A stretch of 11,152 nucleotides of DNA, taken from positions 1 through 11,152 of the forward strand of contig JAAZBI010000017.1 of assembly GCA_012513875.1 (NCBI GenBank), given 5' to 3'. Shown in pieces: positions 1 to 5,564 of this stretch. This DNA is from Mollicutes bacterium (GTDB lineage: Bacteria > Bacillota_I > Bacilli_A > RF39 > UBA660). Position numbers and translations under genes: made by a program. How positions within the stretch are numbered: the first letter of the stretch is position 1; each line of letters opens with the position of its first letter. The notes beneath the pieces are model-generated. The model did not search any database. It was given only the letters and a program-made list of their open reading frames with translations, and was not told the DNA's origin.

Positions 1-416
1 GCTAAACCTTCTGCAACTAAATATTTAGCATAAGTTTCATAAATTTCTCTTCTTTGACTTTGTAAATAAGGACCATACTCTCCTTGAGATTCGGTTTCAT
101 TAATCATTCCTTCATCAAAATTTATTTCATAATTTTTTAAATCACGAATTATATCAGTAATACCATTCTCAACACTTCTTTTTTGATCTGTATCTTCTAT
201 TCTTAAATAAAAAATACCATTAGTTTGTTCAGCCACTTTTTTACTTATTAATGAACTATATAATGTACCAAAATGAACTACTCCTGTTGGAGATGGTGCG
301 AATCTAGTAACAAATCTTCCTGGTTCAATATCTCTTAAAGGATATTTGTTTTCATAAAATTCAATATCAGATTTAATACTTGGAAATAATAAATCTGCAA
401 AATCTTTATTTGTCAT
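1..416 (-). CDS. gltX: Glutamyl-tRNA synthetase, N-terminal part (runs off the window)
   Basis: Class I aminoacyl-tRNA synthetase that charges tRNA with glutamate in the cytoplasm. Only the first 138 codons are present; the gene continues beyond base 1. The catalytic Rossmann fold begins at residue 37 with TRFAPSPTG, followed by the HIGH-type ATP motif, here HFGT (residues 48-51), and then LRIEDTD (71-77), all diagnostic of GluRS/GlnRS. About 35 residues precede the TRFAPSPTG motif, as in a long GluRS subtype I recall from Clostridia and relatives; many bacterial GluRS start almost directly at this motif. The ATG at 416-414 follows a purine-rich AGAAAGAGAAG stretch and an extended -10 promoter. 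Whether it is discriminating or also charges tRNA-Gln cannot be judged from this fragment. Confidence 0.93.
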   Translation of the reverse strand, partial: MTNKDFADLLFPSIKSDIEFYENKYPLRDIEPGRFVTRFAPSPTGVVHFGTLYSSLISKKVAEQTNGIFYLRIEDTDQKRSVENGITDIIRDLKNYEINFDEGMINETESQGEYGPYLQSQRREIYETYAKYLVAEGL

Positions 417-443
417 AATGAACACTTCTCTTTCTACAAACTT

Positions 444-452
444 ATTATAACA
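444..452 (-). promoter_or_regulatory. gltX promoter, extended -10
   Basis: The minus strand reads TGTTATAAT (452 to 444), a perfect extended -10 element (TGn plus TATAAT). The -35 position, 17 bases upstream, lies in the terminator hairpin of the preceding gene and has no good match. The TG extension probably compensates. Transcription would start near 437, leaving a leader of about 20 bases before the gltX ATG. Confidence 0.7.
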
Positions 453-494
453 AAAAAAAAAGAATCTAACTACAAAAAGGTTAAATCTTTTTTT
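452..494 (-). terminator. Intrinsic terminator of the PBECR4-like gene, overlapping its stop codon
   Basis: On the minus strand TTTAAC (485-480) pairs with GTTAGA (470-465), with one G-T pair, around a 9-base loop. A bulged extension pairs the upstream A-rich run and GA (494-486) with the TTC and T-run. Ten consecutive T follow (461-452). The gene's TAA (483-481) lies in the 5' arm. The upstream A-run is supplied by the last lysine codons. Confidence 0.65.
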
Positions 495-1311
495 TAACAG
501 GAACTATTTCAAAATTACCAAGACTCGCTATTTTTTTAGATAAAAATTCAGCCTCAAAATCTTCTATTTTTCTTCCTGAAAGACCTTTATCGCAACGCTT
601 ATTTATTGTTTCTGGAATACAAATGTTTTGATTTTCAAAAAAAGCATTGGGATTAAATGGTAAAAACAAAGTTATTGGAACATAGAATTCATCAAGACGT
701 TTATATAAATCAACATTTTCATCTGGCCTAATTCCAATAAAAGAAAAAGGTAATCTCTTGTTATCGGCATTTAAAACAGCTATAAAATCAGTTGTTTTTG
801 TGGATATGCGTTCTTCAACTGTTCCACTTTTTAAATGATTTTTATTTAACATGATACGAGCAAAAGTTTGTTCTTCGAGATTTAATAATTGCTTAAATAT
901 TTCGCACTTTATTCTAATTCGATAATAATGAAAAAAATTTTTTCCATTTTCTTCATTAAAATCAACTACTTTTTCTATGTCTTTAAAGATACTTCTAAGT
1001 ATTTCTGTTGGATAAATATTTTTTTGATTTTCAATACCTAATACATGCTTACGAAAATAATTACCATAAGGAGTATTTATATATCTCTGATCAACGCCTA
1101 ATAAATGAGGAACGTTCTCAGGTAAAATTTTTAATTTTATTTTTTTAAGTTCTGAAGAAAAAATATTATATTCTAAAACATTACCTTGCTCAAAAAATAA
1201 TTCATAACAGTTTTTTACTTCCTCTAAAATTGCAATTCTTTCTTCACGAGGAATATTATCTTTTCTTGCTAAATATGATGAAGCTTTTTCAACATCTGAA
1301 ATTAAAAACAC
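481..1311 (-). CDS. Hypothetical protein, PBECR4-like (Barnase/EndoU/RelE-type nuclease fold) candidate
   Basis: A 276-residue cytoplasmic protein with no membrane segment. What can be seen is an amphipathic N-terminal helix, a PHLLG motif (residues 68-72 counted from the GTG start), an aromatic and basic helix YYRIRIKCEIFKQLL (129-143), a KTTDFIAVLN strand (172-181), PFSFIGIR (188-195), and a lysine-rich tail. From memory, HLLG followed by a basic/aromatic helix and a PxSF strand is the layout of PBECR4 domains, predicted RNase-like proteins common in low-GC Firmicutes. I could not test this by search and biochemical function is unknown. The open frame extends upstream to a TTG at 1362, but that TTG has no ribosome site and is the first half of a consensus -35 box. 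The GTG at 1311-1309 has AAGGAAG at the right distance, so I prefer it. The gene is monocistronic, between typA and gltX. Confidence 0.5.
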   Translation of the reverse strand: MFLISDVEKASSYLARKDNIPREERIAILEEVKNCYELFFEQGNVLEYNIFSSELKKIKLKILPENVPHLLGVDQRYINTPYGNYFRKHVLGIENQKNIYPTEILRSIFKDIEKVVDFNEENGKNFFHYYRIRIKCEIFKQLLNLEEQTFARIMLNKNHLKSGTVEERISTKTTDFIAVLNADNKRLPFSFIGIRPDENVDLYKRLDEFYVPITLFLPFNPNAFFENQNICIPETINKRCDKGLSGRKIEDFEAEFLSKKIASLGNFEIVPVKKKI

Positions 1312-1333
1312 AAAACCACTTCCTTGGTTATTT

Positions 1334-1362
1334 ATACTAACTTTTATAAATTGTTTTGTCAA
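1334..1362 (-). promoter_or_regulatory. Promoter of the PBECR4-like gene, with perfect -35
   Basis: The minus strand shows TTGACA (1362-1357), a 17-base spacer, then TAGTAT (1339-1334), which runs into TATAAA (1336-1331). Transcription would start about 1328-1326, immediately before the AAGGAAG ribosome site (1325-1319) and the GTG start (1311), giving a leader of roughly 16 bases. It begins one base after the T-run of the typA terminator. Confidence 0.65.
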
Positions 1363-1363
1363 T

Positions 1364-1388
1364 AAAAAAACTATATATAATATAGTTT
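1364..1388 (-). terminator. typA intrinsic terminator, overlapping the stop codon
   Basis: AAACTATAT (1388-1380) pairs perfectly with ATATAGTTT (1376-1368) around a 3-base loop. The T-run continues to 1364, seven T in total. The last two bases of the typA TAA (1389-1387) are the first bases of the stem. The stem is almost all A-T, so its strength is uncertain. Confidence 0.7.
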
Positions 1389-3186
1389 ATTTATTCTTTT
1401 TTCTCAAATTAGAATCTAATATTTTTTTTCTTAAACGAATATTCTTTGGTGTTATTTCAACTAATTCATCATTATTAATATAATCCAAACAAATTTCAAG
1501 CGACATCCTTCTTGGTCTTTTTAACACCACAGTATGATCTTTACCAGAAGCTCTCATATTAGTTAATTCTTTTCCTTTAACTACATTAACTGTTAAATCA
1601 TTTTCACGGTTATGCTCCCCAACTATCATTCCTGGATAAACATCTACCCCAGGCTCTAAAAACATAACACCACGATCTTCTAATGCTCCTAAAGCATAAG
1701 CTGTCGTCTTGCCAGCTTCCATTGAAACTAATACTCCCAATTTTCTTTCACCAAGATTTAAACTATGCATTGGACGATATTCTTTAAAAGTATGATTAAT
1801 TATTCCATAACCTTTAGTCATTGTCATAAAATTTGTCATAAAACCAATTAAGCCTCGAGATGGAATTGTATATATTAAACGAACCTGATTATCATATTTA
1901 TTCATAACTTCCATGCTAGCGCCTCTTAATCCTAAAGTTTCTATAATAGAACCAACATATTCTTCAGGAACATCGATTTGTACCTCTTCATATGGTTCAC
2001 ATTTTACATTATCAATTGTTTTAATAATAACTTCAGGTTTAGAAACTTGAAGTTCAAAACCTTCTCTTCTCATGTTTTCAATTAAAATAGATAAATGTAA
2101 TTCTCCTCTTCCAGAAACTACCCAAGTATCATTTAAAATATTTTCTACTTTTAAACTAACATCTCTTTGTAATTCTTTAAATAAACGTTCCTCGATTTTT
2201 CGAGCTGTTACTAAAGTTCCTTCTTTTCCTGCAAAAGGACTAGAATTAGTGGAAAAAGTCATCTGTAAAGTTGGTTCATCAATTCTTAAAGTTTCTAATG
2301 GTTTTTCTTTGCCAACATTACATACTGTTTCTCCAACAGAAATATCAGGTAAACCAGCAAGTGCAATAATATCTCCGGCTTCAGCTTCTTCTATTTCTAA
2401 TTTTTTCAAGCCAAAATAACCATATAATTTTTGAACTCTAAATTGTTTTATTGTTCCATCTAATCTTACACAAGAAACCATTTCTTTAACTTTTACTTTA
2501 CCATTTAAAATTCTTCCAATTCCCATTCTTCCTACAAAATCATTATAATCTAATAAAGCAGGTTGAAATTGTAACGATTCATTAACATCAATTTTAGGAG
2601 CTGGTATTTCAGATATTATCATCTCATATAAACATTCAAAAGATGGTTTTTGTGTAGCTAAATCAGCTTCTAAACTAGATGTTCCTGATAAAGCTGAGGC
2701 ATAAACAATTTTAAAATCTAACTGTTCATCATTAGCGCCTAATTCAATAAATAAATCAAGAACTTCGTCAACAACTTGTGTTAAACGAGCTGATGGTTTA
2801 TCAATTTTATTAATAACAACAATTGGTTTAACATTAGCTTCCAACGCCTTTTTAAGAACAAATCTAGTTTGAGGCATTGTTCCTTCATAAGCATCTACTA
2901 CTAATAAAACACCATCAACCATATTCATAATTCTTTCAACTTCTCCACCAAAATCAGCATGACCTGGTGTATCTAAAATATTAATCTTATAGTCTTTATA
3001 TTTTAAAGAGGTTGGTTTAGCTAAAATAGTAATACCTCTTTCTCTTTCAATATCATTACTATCCATCACACAGATTGCTACTTCTTCGTTTTCACGAAAA
3101 GCACCAGAATTTTTTAATAATTGATCTACTAGTGTTGTTTTCCCATGATCAACATGAGCTATAATTGCAATATTTCTAATTTTCAT
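1387..3186 (-). CDS. typA: Translational GTPase TypA/BipA
   Basis: Ribosome-binding GTPase of the EF-G/LepA superfamily, associated with 50S assembly and stress or cold growth. At 599 residues it has the usual family length. The G motifs are in order: AHVDHGKTTL (10-19), RGIT (50-53), DTPG (72-75), NKID (126-129) and SAL (about 164-166). Beyond these come EF-G-like domains II, III and V and the TypA-specific C-terminal domain, with SRGLIGFMTNF and EPYEEVQIDVPEEYVG. I take the ATG at 3186-3184, preceded by GAGGGG and giving the conserved MKIRNIAIIAHVDHGK start. A GTG 14 codons upstream (3228) keeps the frame open, but it lies at the extended -10 box and adds an unconserved tail. It is a single-gene unit with its own promoter and terminator. 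All catalytic GTPase motifs look intact. Confidence 0.97.
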   Translation of the reverse strand: MKIRNIAIIAHVDHGKTTLVDQLLKNSGAFRENEEVAICVMDSNDIERERGITILAKPTSLKYKDYKINILDTPGHADFGGEVERIMNMVDGVLLVVDAYEGTMPQTRFVLKKALEANVKPIVVINKIDKPSARLTQVVDEVLDLFIELGANDEQLDFKIVYASALSGTSSLEADLATQKPSFECLYEMIISEIPAPKIDVNESLQFQPALLDYNDFVGRMGIGRILNGKVKVKEMVSCVRLDGTIKQFRVQKLYGYFGLKKLEIEEAEAGDIIALAGLPDISVGETVCNVGKEKPLETLRIDEPTLQMTFSTNSSPFAGKEGTLVTARKIEERLFKELQRDVSLKVENILNDTWVVSGRGELHLSILIENMRREGFELQVSKPEVIIKTIDNVKCEPYEEVQIDVPEEYVGSIIETLGLRGASMEVMNKYDNQVRLIYTIPSRGLIGFMTNFMTMTKGYGIINHTFKEYRPMHSLNLGERKLGVLVSMEAGKTTAYALGALEDRGVMFLEPGVDVYPGMIVGEHNRENDLTVNVVKGKELTNMRASGKDHTVVLKRPRRMSLEICLDYINNDELVEITPKNIRLRKKILDSNLRKKNK

Positions 3187-3216
3187 TTTCCCCTCGATTC
3201 TACAAGCACGCAAATA

Positions 3217-3225
3217 ATTATAACA
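3217..3225 (-). promoter_or_regulatory. typA promoter, extended -10
   Basis: The minus strand reads TGTTATAAT (3225-3217), identical to the gltX extended -10. There is no convincing -35; the T-rich stretch with TTGTGT is 19 bases upstream. Transcription would start near 3210, about 24 bases before the ATG at 3186. Confidence 0.72.
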
Positions 3226-3292
3226 CACTAATGTTTAAAAAACACAACTAATTTATGATTTTTTCACTTTGATATATTACTCTTTATCAAAT

Positions 3293-3317
3293 AAAAAAAC
3301 TTAGTTATTTCTAAGTT
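3293..3317 (-). terminator. Intrinsic terminator after tRNA-Met
   Basis: AACTTAG (3317-3311) pairs perfectly with CTAAGTT (3304-3298) around a 6-base loop. Five further T follow on the minus strand. It starts 7 bases after the tRNA CCA end, so tRNA-Met is the last gene of its unit. Confidence 0.8.
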
Positions 3318-3323
3318 ATTTTT

Positions 3324-3400
3324 TGGTAGCGACGGAGGGGGTTGAACCCACGACCTTCCGGGTATGAACCGGACGCTCTAGCCAACTGAGCTACATCGCC
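3324..3400 (-). tRNA. tRNA-Met (CAT), elongator type
   Basis: A 77-base cloverleaf with encoded CCA. The acceptor GGCGATG pairs with CGTCGCT, including a G1-T72 wobble. The D stem is GCTC/GAGC, the anticodon stem TCCGG/CCGGA with loop TTCATAC, so the anticodon is CAT. The T loop is TTCAACC and the discriminator is A. It lacks the initiator marks (unpaired C1-A72 and three G-C pairs in the lower anticodon stem) and resembles the Bacillus elongator tRNA-Met; a tRNA-Ile with lysidine-modified CAT is less likely. The T stem (GTGGG/CCCTC) holds one T-T mismatch. Confidence 0.95.
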
Positions 3401-3417
3401 ATTTAATAAGCATAATT

Positions 3418-3446
3418 AATATATCAAATTAATTTTATATAATCAA
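3418..3446 (-). promoter_or_regulatory. tRNA-Met promoter
   Basis: The minus strand shows TTGATT (3446-3441), a 17-base spacer and TATATT (3423-3418). TG lies one base before the -10 hexamer (TGATATATT). Initiation would fall near 3411, about 11 bases before the mature tRNA 5' end. The -35 begins 8 bases after the stop codon of the upstream small gene. Confidence 0.7.
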
Positions 3447-3453
3447 GTACTTA

Positions 3454-3807
3454 TTAATTTTTTGTTTGATAAAATAAACATTGTAAATTATTTTTATGTT
3501 CAATTATTTCACCATCTTTAGTAGAAGCGATAATTTGAACAGTTGACTCTAAATTACAAAAAGATGATTTAAAATTATCTATGTTGTAACCATCTTCTTC
3601 TAAAGATTTTAAATTTATTTCTATAGCAAAAACATCTGAATTATTTTTTTTAATATCTTCTTTAGAATAATTTTTTTTGAAATATACTTCACCTAATTCT
3701 TGTAATTCTGTTTCTAAAACAGGATATTTAAAAACTGTTTTACTTAACAAAATGTATATTCCACCTAAAAATAAAATTATTCCTATAAAAATTAAATTCT
3801 TTTTCAT
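3454..3807 (-). CDS. Small membrane-anchored protein of unknown function
   Basis: A 117-residue protein that I do not recognise by name. Residues 5-22 form one strongly hydrophobic helix after MKKN, without a lipobox cysteine, so it is probably an N-terminal anchor with the rest outside the cell. The remaining ~90 residues are polar, with a LGEVYFKKNY segment and two cysteines (about 84 and 109) framing TVQIIASTKDGEIIEHKNN. I recall similar small Cys-pair proteins with pseudopilin-like beginnings in RF39-type genomes, but this is unconfirmed. The ATG at 3807 has AAAGGA eight bases upstream. The ribosome site begins 5 bases after the CCA of tRNA-Leu, so it has no promoter of its own and must be cotranscribed with the tRNA. 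It has no terminator and runs toward tRNA-Met. Confidence 0.75.
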   Translation of the reverse strand: MKKNLIFIGIILFLGGIYILLSKTVFKYPVLETELQELGEVYFKKNYSKEDIKKNNSDVFAIEINLKSLEEDGYNIDNFKSSFCNLESTVQIIASTKDGEIIEHKNNLQCLFYQTKN

Positions 3808-3826
3808 TTGATCATTCCTTTATTTT

Positions 3827-3913
3827 TGGTGCCAGTAGTCGGACTTGAACCGACACGATGTTTCCATCACTGGATTTTGAGTCCAGCGCGTCTACCAATT
3901 TCACCATACTGGC
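3827..3913 (-). tRNA. tRNA-Leu (CAA)
   Basis: An 87-base type II tRNA with encoded CCA. The acceptor GCCAGTA pairs with TACTGGC. The anticodon stem CTGGA/TCCAG carries loop CTCAAAA, anticodon CAA, reading the TTG codon. A long variable arm (GATG, loop, CATC) and a T arm GTCGG/CCGAC with TTCAAGT fit tRNA-Leu, and the discriminator is A. It lies 12 bases after scpB and upstream of a small protein gene in the same direction. Confidence 0.96.
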
Positions 3914-3937
3914 ATAAAAGAAGAATTATTCTTCTTT
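3914..3937 (-). terminator. Perfect hairpin centred on the scpB stop codon (candidate weak terminator or processing site)
   Basis: AAAGAAGAA (3937-3929) pairs with TTCTTCTTT (3925-3917), a perfect 9-bp stem. The three loop bases (3928-3926) are the scpB stop codon TAA. The stem is followed only by TAT before tRNA-Leu begins, so the U-tract is short. It may terminate the leuS-scpB operon partly, or be a cleavage or spacer structure before the tRNA. Confidence 0.5.
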
Positions 3938-4489
3938 GTAAGACGAATTATATAATTCTGATTCATCAACTAATTCTTCTTGATTTTGAAATTCTAATTT
4001 TGGCAATTCTTCTTTTGTTGCTAATCCAAAATAATCTAAAAACAATTCAGTTGTTTGATATAAAATCGGTCTCCCTGGTAAATTAGATCTACCGCATTCT
4101 TTTAAAAAGCCTTTAATAACTAGTTTCCTAATCATTTGAGAACTACCGATTCCTCTTATTTCTTCTACTTGAATTCGCGTAACAGGTTCATTATAGACAA
4201 TGATTGCTAAAATTTCAAGAGCTGCTTGAGATAGATCTCTATTTTTTTCTTCTTCGATTAATTTTTTATAGTATTCTTTATATTCTGATTTTGTAACTAT
4301 TTTATAGTTATTAGCAAGTTTACTAATCTTCAACCCTCTATCAGCTTGTTCATAATTTTCAGTCAATTGTTCTATTAATTTTTTTGCAGTTTCTTCAGAT
4401 ATTTCCATTATCTTTTGAATTTGTTCTAATGATAAACCATCATCACCAACTACAAATAATAAACCTTCTATAATAGCTTGTTTTTCCAT
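3926..4489 (-). CDS. scpB: Segregation and condensation protein B
   Basis: Subunit of the SMC-ScpA-ScpB condensin, which organises and segregates the chromosome; a ScpB dimer binds the ScpA linker. The protein is 187 residues, normal for the family, with two winged-helix domains. The second contains LSQAALEILAIIVYNEPVTR (86-105), then IRGI and GRSNLPGRPILYQTTELF (133-150) leading to LDYFGL, all classic ScpB signatures. The C-terminal ~30 residues are acidic and variable. I chose the ATG at 4489 because AAAGGA lies nine bases before it and the protein then starts MEKQAIIEGLLF. An ATG at 4498 overlaps the scpA stop as ATGA, but it would directly touch the ribosome site. It is coupled to scpA, which ends five bases before this start. 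Confidence 0.95.
   Translation of the reverse strand: MEKQAIIEGLLFVVGDDGLSLEQIQKIMEISEETAKKLIEQLTENYEQADRGLKISKLANNYKIVTKSEYKEYYKKLIEEEKNRDLSQAALEILAIIVYNEPVTRIQVEEIRGIGSSQMIRKLVIKGFLKECGRSNLPGRPILYQTTELFLDYFGLATKEELPKLEFQNQEELVDESELYNSSYKEE
3947..3952 (-). promoter_or_regulatory. Possible tRNA-Leu promoter -10 inside the scpB 3' end
   Basis: TATAAT (3952-3947) occurs on the minus strand within the last codons of scpB, about 34 bases before the mature tRNA-Leu 5' end. No good -35 lies 16-18 bases upstream. In DNA this AT-rich a chance match is plausible. It matters only if the scpB hairpin really terminates the operon transcript. Confidence 0.3.
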
Positions 4490-4494
4490 TTTTA

Positions 4495-5208
4495 TCATTC
4501 CTTTAATTTAATAAATATATCTTGATATAAATCTTCTTGTTCTATTTCTAATTCTTGATCTTTTGCCATTTGTAAAATGGAAAGAAAAGTCACAATTAAA
4601 TATTCTTTATTAGTTTGTTCAAACAATTCAGTAAATATAATCCTCTTCTTTGTTTTTAAAATTTTTCTGATACTATCAATTCTATCTTTTAAAGATATTT
4701 CTTTAGTTGTTATTTTTGTATGAAGAGGTTTTTGTTCTTCACTTCTTTCAATAAACTTTGCAAAGGCATCTAATAACAAAGAAATGTCTCTACTTTCACA
4801 AATGTTATCTTCATCTTGATATTCATCAATATTAGAAGGTAACTTAGTATAAAAATTAAATCTTTCTTGTTCCAATTCTTTAAAAGTTTTTGTTATATCT
4901 TTATAATTTTTATAATCCAATAATTTACGAATTAAAGTTTCTTCTGGTGATTCATAATCGTCTTCGAATTCTTCTTCGTTTTTTGGTAACAACATCTTTG
5001 ATTTTAATTCGATTAATTCTGAAGCCATTACTAAATATTCACTAGCGATAGATAAATTCATTTCTTCCATCGCTTTAATATAATCTAAATATTGTTTCGT
5101 TATTTCACTAATCTTTATATCATAAATATCAATATCAGATTCTTTAATTAGATGCAATAATAAATCTAAAGGACCTTCGAATTCGTTTATTTTAATTCTA
5201 TATTCCAT
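4495..5208 (-). CDS. scpA: Segregation and condensation protein A
   Basis: The kleisin subunit of bacterial condensin: its N-terminus binds the SMC neck and its C-terminal winged helix binds the SMC head, closing the ring, with ScpB on the linker. It has 237 residues, near the family norm. The N-terminal kleisin signature is FEGPLDLLLHLI (10-21), followed by DIKISEITKQYLDYI and ASEYLVMASELIELKSKMLL. Acidic linker segments follow (EEFEDDYESPEE), then a C-terminal winged helix including FTELFEQTNKEYLIVTFLSI. The ATG at 5208 lies inside the 3' end of the ASCH gene (22-base overlap). AAAGGAAG is about nine bases upstream. It ends with TGA at 4497-4495, followed directly by an in-frame TAA. Confidence 0.96.
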   Translation of the reverse strand: MEYRIKINEFEGPLDLLLHLIKESDIDIYDIKISEITKQYLDYIKAMEEMNLSIASEYLVMASELIELKSKMLLPKNEEEFEDDYESPEETLIRKLLDYKNYKDITKTFKELEQERFNFYTKLPSNIDEYQDEDNICESRDISLLLDAFAKFIERSEEQKPLHTKITTKEISLKDRIDSIRKILKTKKRIIFTELFEQTNKEYLIVTFLSILQMAKDQELEIEQEDLYQDIFIKLKE

Positions 5209-5564
5209 ATTCCTAATCTTCCTTTTACTTCTTTATTATTTATTAATGGCTGAGGGTCTTTTAAAACCCAAGCATACTTGCCAATTTTACTTGACAAACT
5301 ATATACTTTGTTTTTTGACAATTCTTTGTCAAACTCTTTGTCAATTAATTTACAATCACTAATCGTTACTTTGCCGATAATTTTTGAAGTTTGATAGTTT
5401 AAATTTAGATCTTCAAACTTTTTTAAAGCTTCTTTATCAACTTGTTGACTAGTATGAATAAGAATTTCGCATCGATAATTAGTTTTCCAAGAACGAAATT
5501 CATATTCTTTATAACCATTAATAATCAATGAAGCCCAAGGTTCTTTAATCGTAATAACTTTCAT
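5187..5564 (-). CDS. ASCH (PUA-like) domain protein
   Basis: A 125-residue cytoplasmic protein made of a single ASCH domain, the beta-barrel related to PUA RNA-binding domains. The sequence opens MKVITIKEPWASLIINGYKE and contains the defining GxKxxExR motif as GYKEYEFR (17-24), then a strand with ILIHTS (34-39), KIIGKVTISDC, and the typical ending GRLGIWNIE. Members of this superfamily bind RNA, and some small ones (YqfB type) hydrolyse N4-acetylcytidine; which applies here is unknown. Its ATG shares one base with the leuS stop (TAATG), with no strong ribosome site, so it probably relies on translational coupling. It overlaps scpA by 22 bases. The position between a tRNA synthetase and scpAB, upstream of a tRNA-Leu gene, is suggestive of an RNA role but is not proof. 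Confidence 0.88.
   Translation of the reverse strand: MKVITIKEPWASLIINGYKEYEFRSWKTNYRCEILIHTSQQVDKEALKKFEDLNLNYQTSKIIGKVTISDCKLIDKEFDKELSKNKVYSLSSKIGKYAWVLKDPQPLINNKEVKGRLGIWNIELK

Noticed and set aside
2072..2419. Plus-strand open frame within typA
   Set aside because: It lies wholly antisense to a strongly conserved gene, encodes low-complexity serine/leucine-rich sequence and resembles no family. The plus-strand frames at 6941-7132 and 8451-8711 are the same kind of shadow.
3187..3228. A GTG 14 codons upstream of the chosen typA start
   Set aside because: It abuts the TGTTATAAT promoter, would lie upstream of the transcript start, has no ribosome site, and adds residues not typical of TypA. 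The ATG at 3186 has GAGGGG and the conserved N-terminus.
3808..4086. Plus-strand open frame across tRNA-Leu and the scpB end
   Set aside because: It reads through the complement of a tRNA and of scpB. It begins with the kind of peptide (VGLEPTRCFHH) commonly produced by mistranslating tRNA-Leu antisense.
4487..4498. scpB start at the ATGA overlap with scpA (4498)
   Set aside because: The AAAGGA ribosome site directly touches that ATG. The ATG at 4489 has normal spacing and begins the conserved ScpB sequence. The earlier start cannot be wholly excluded.
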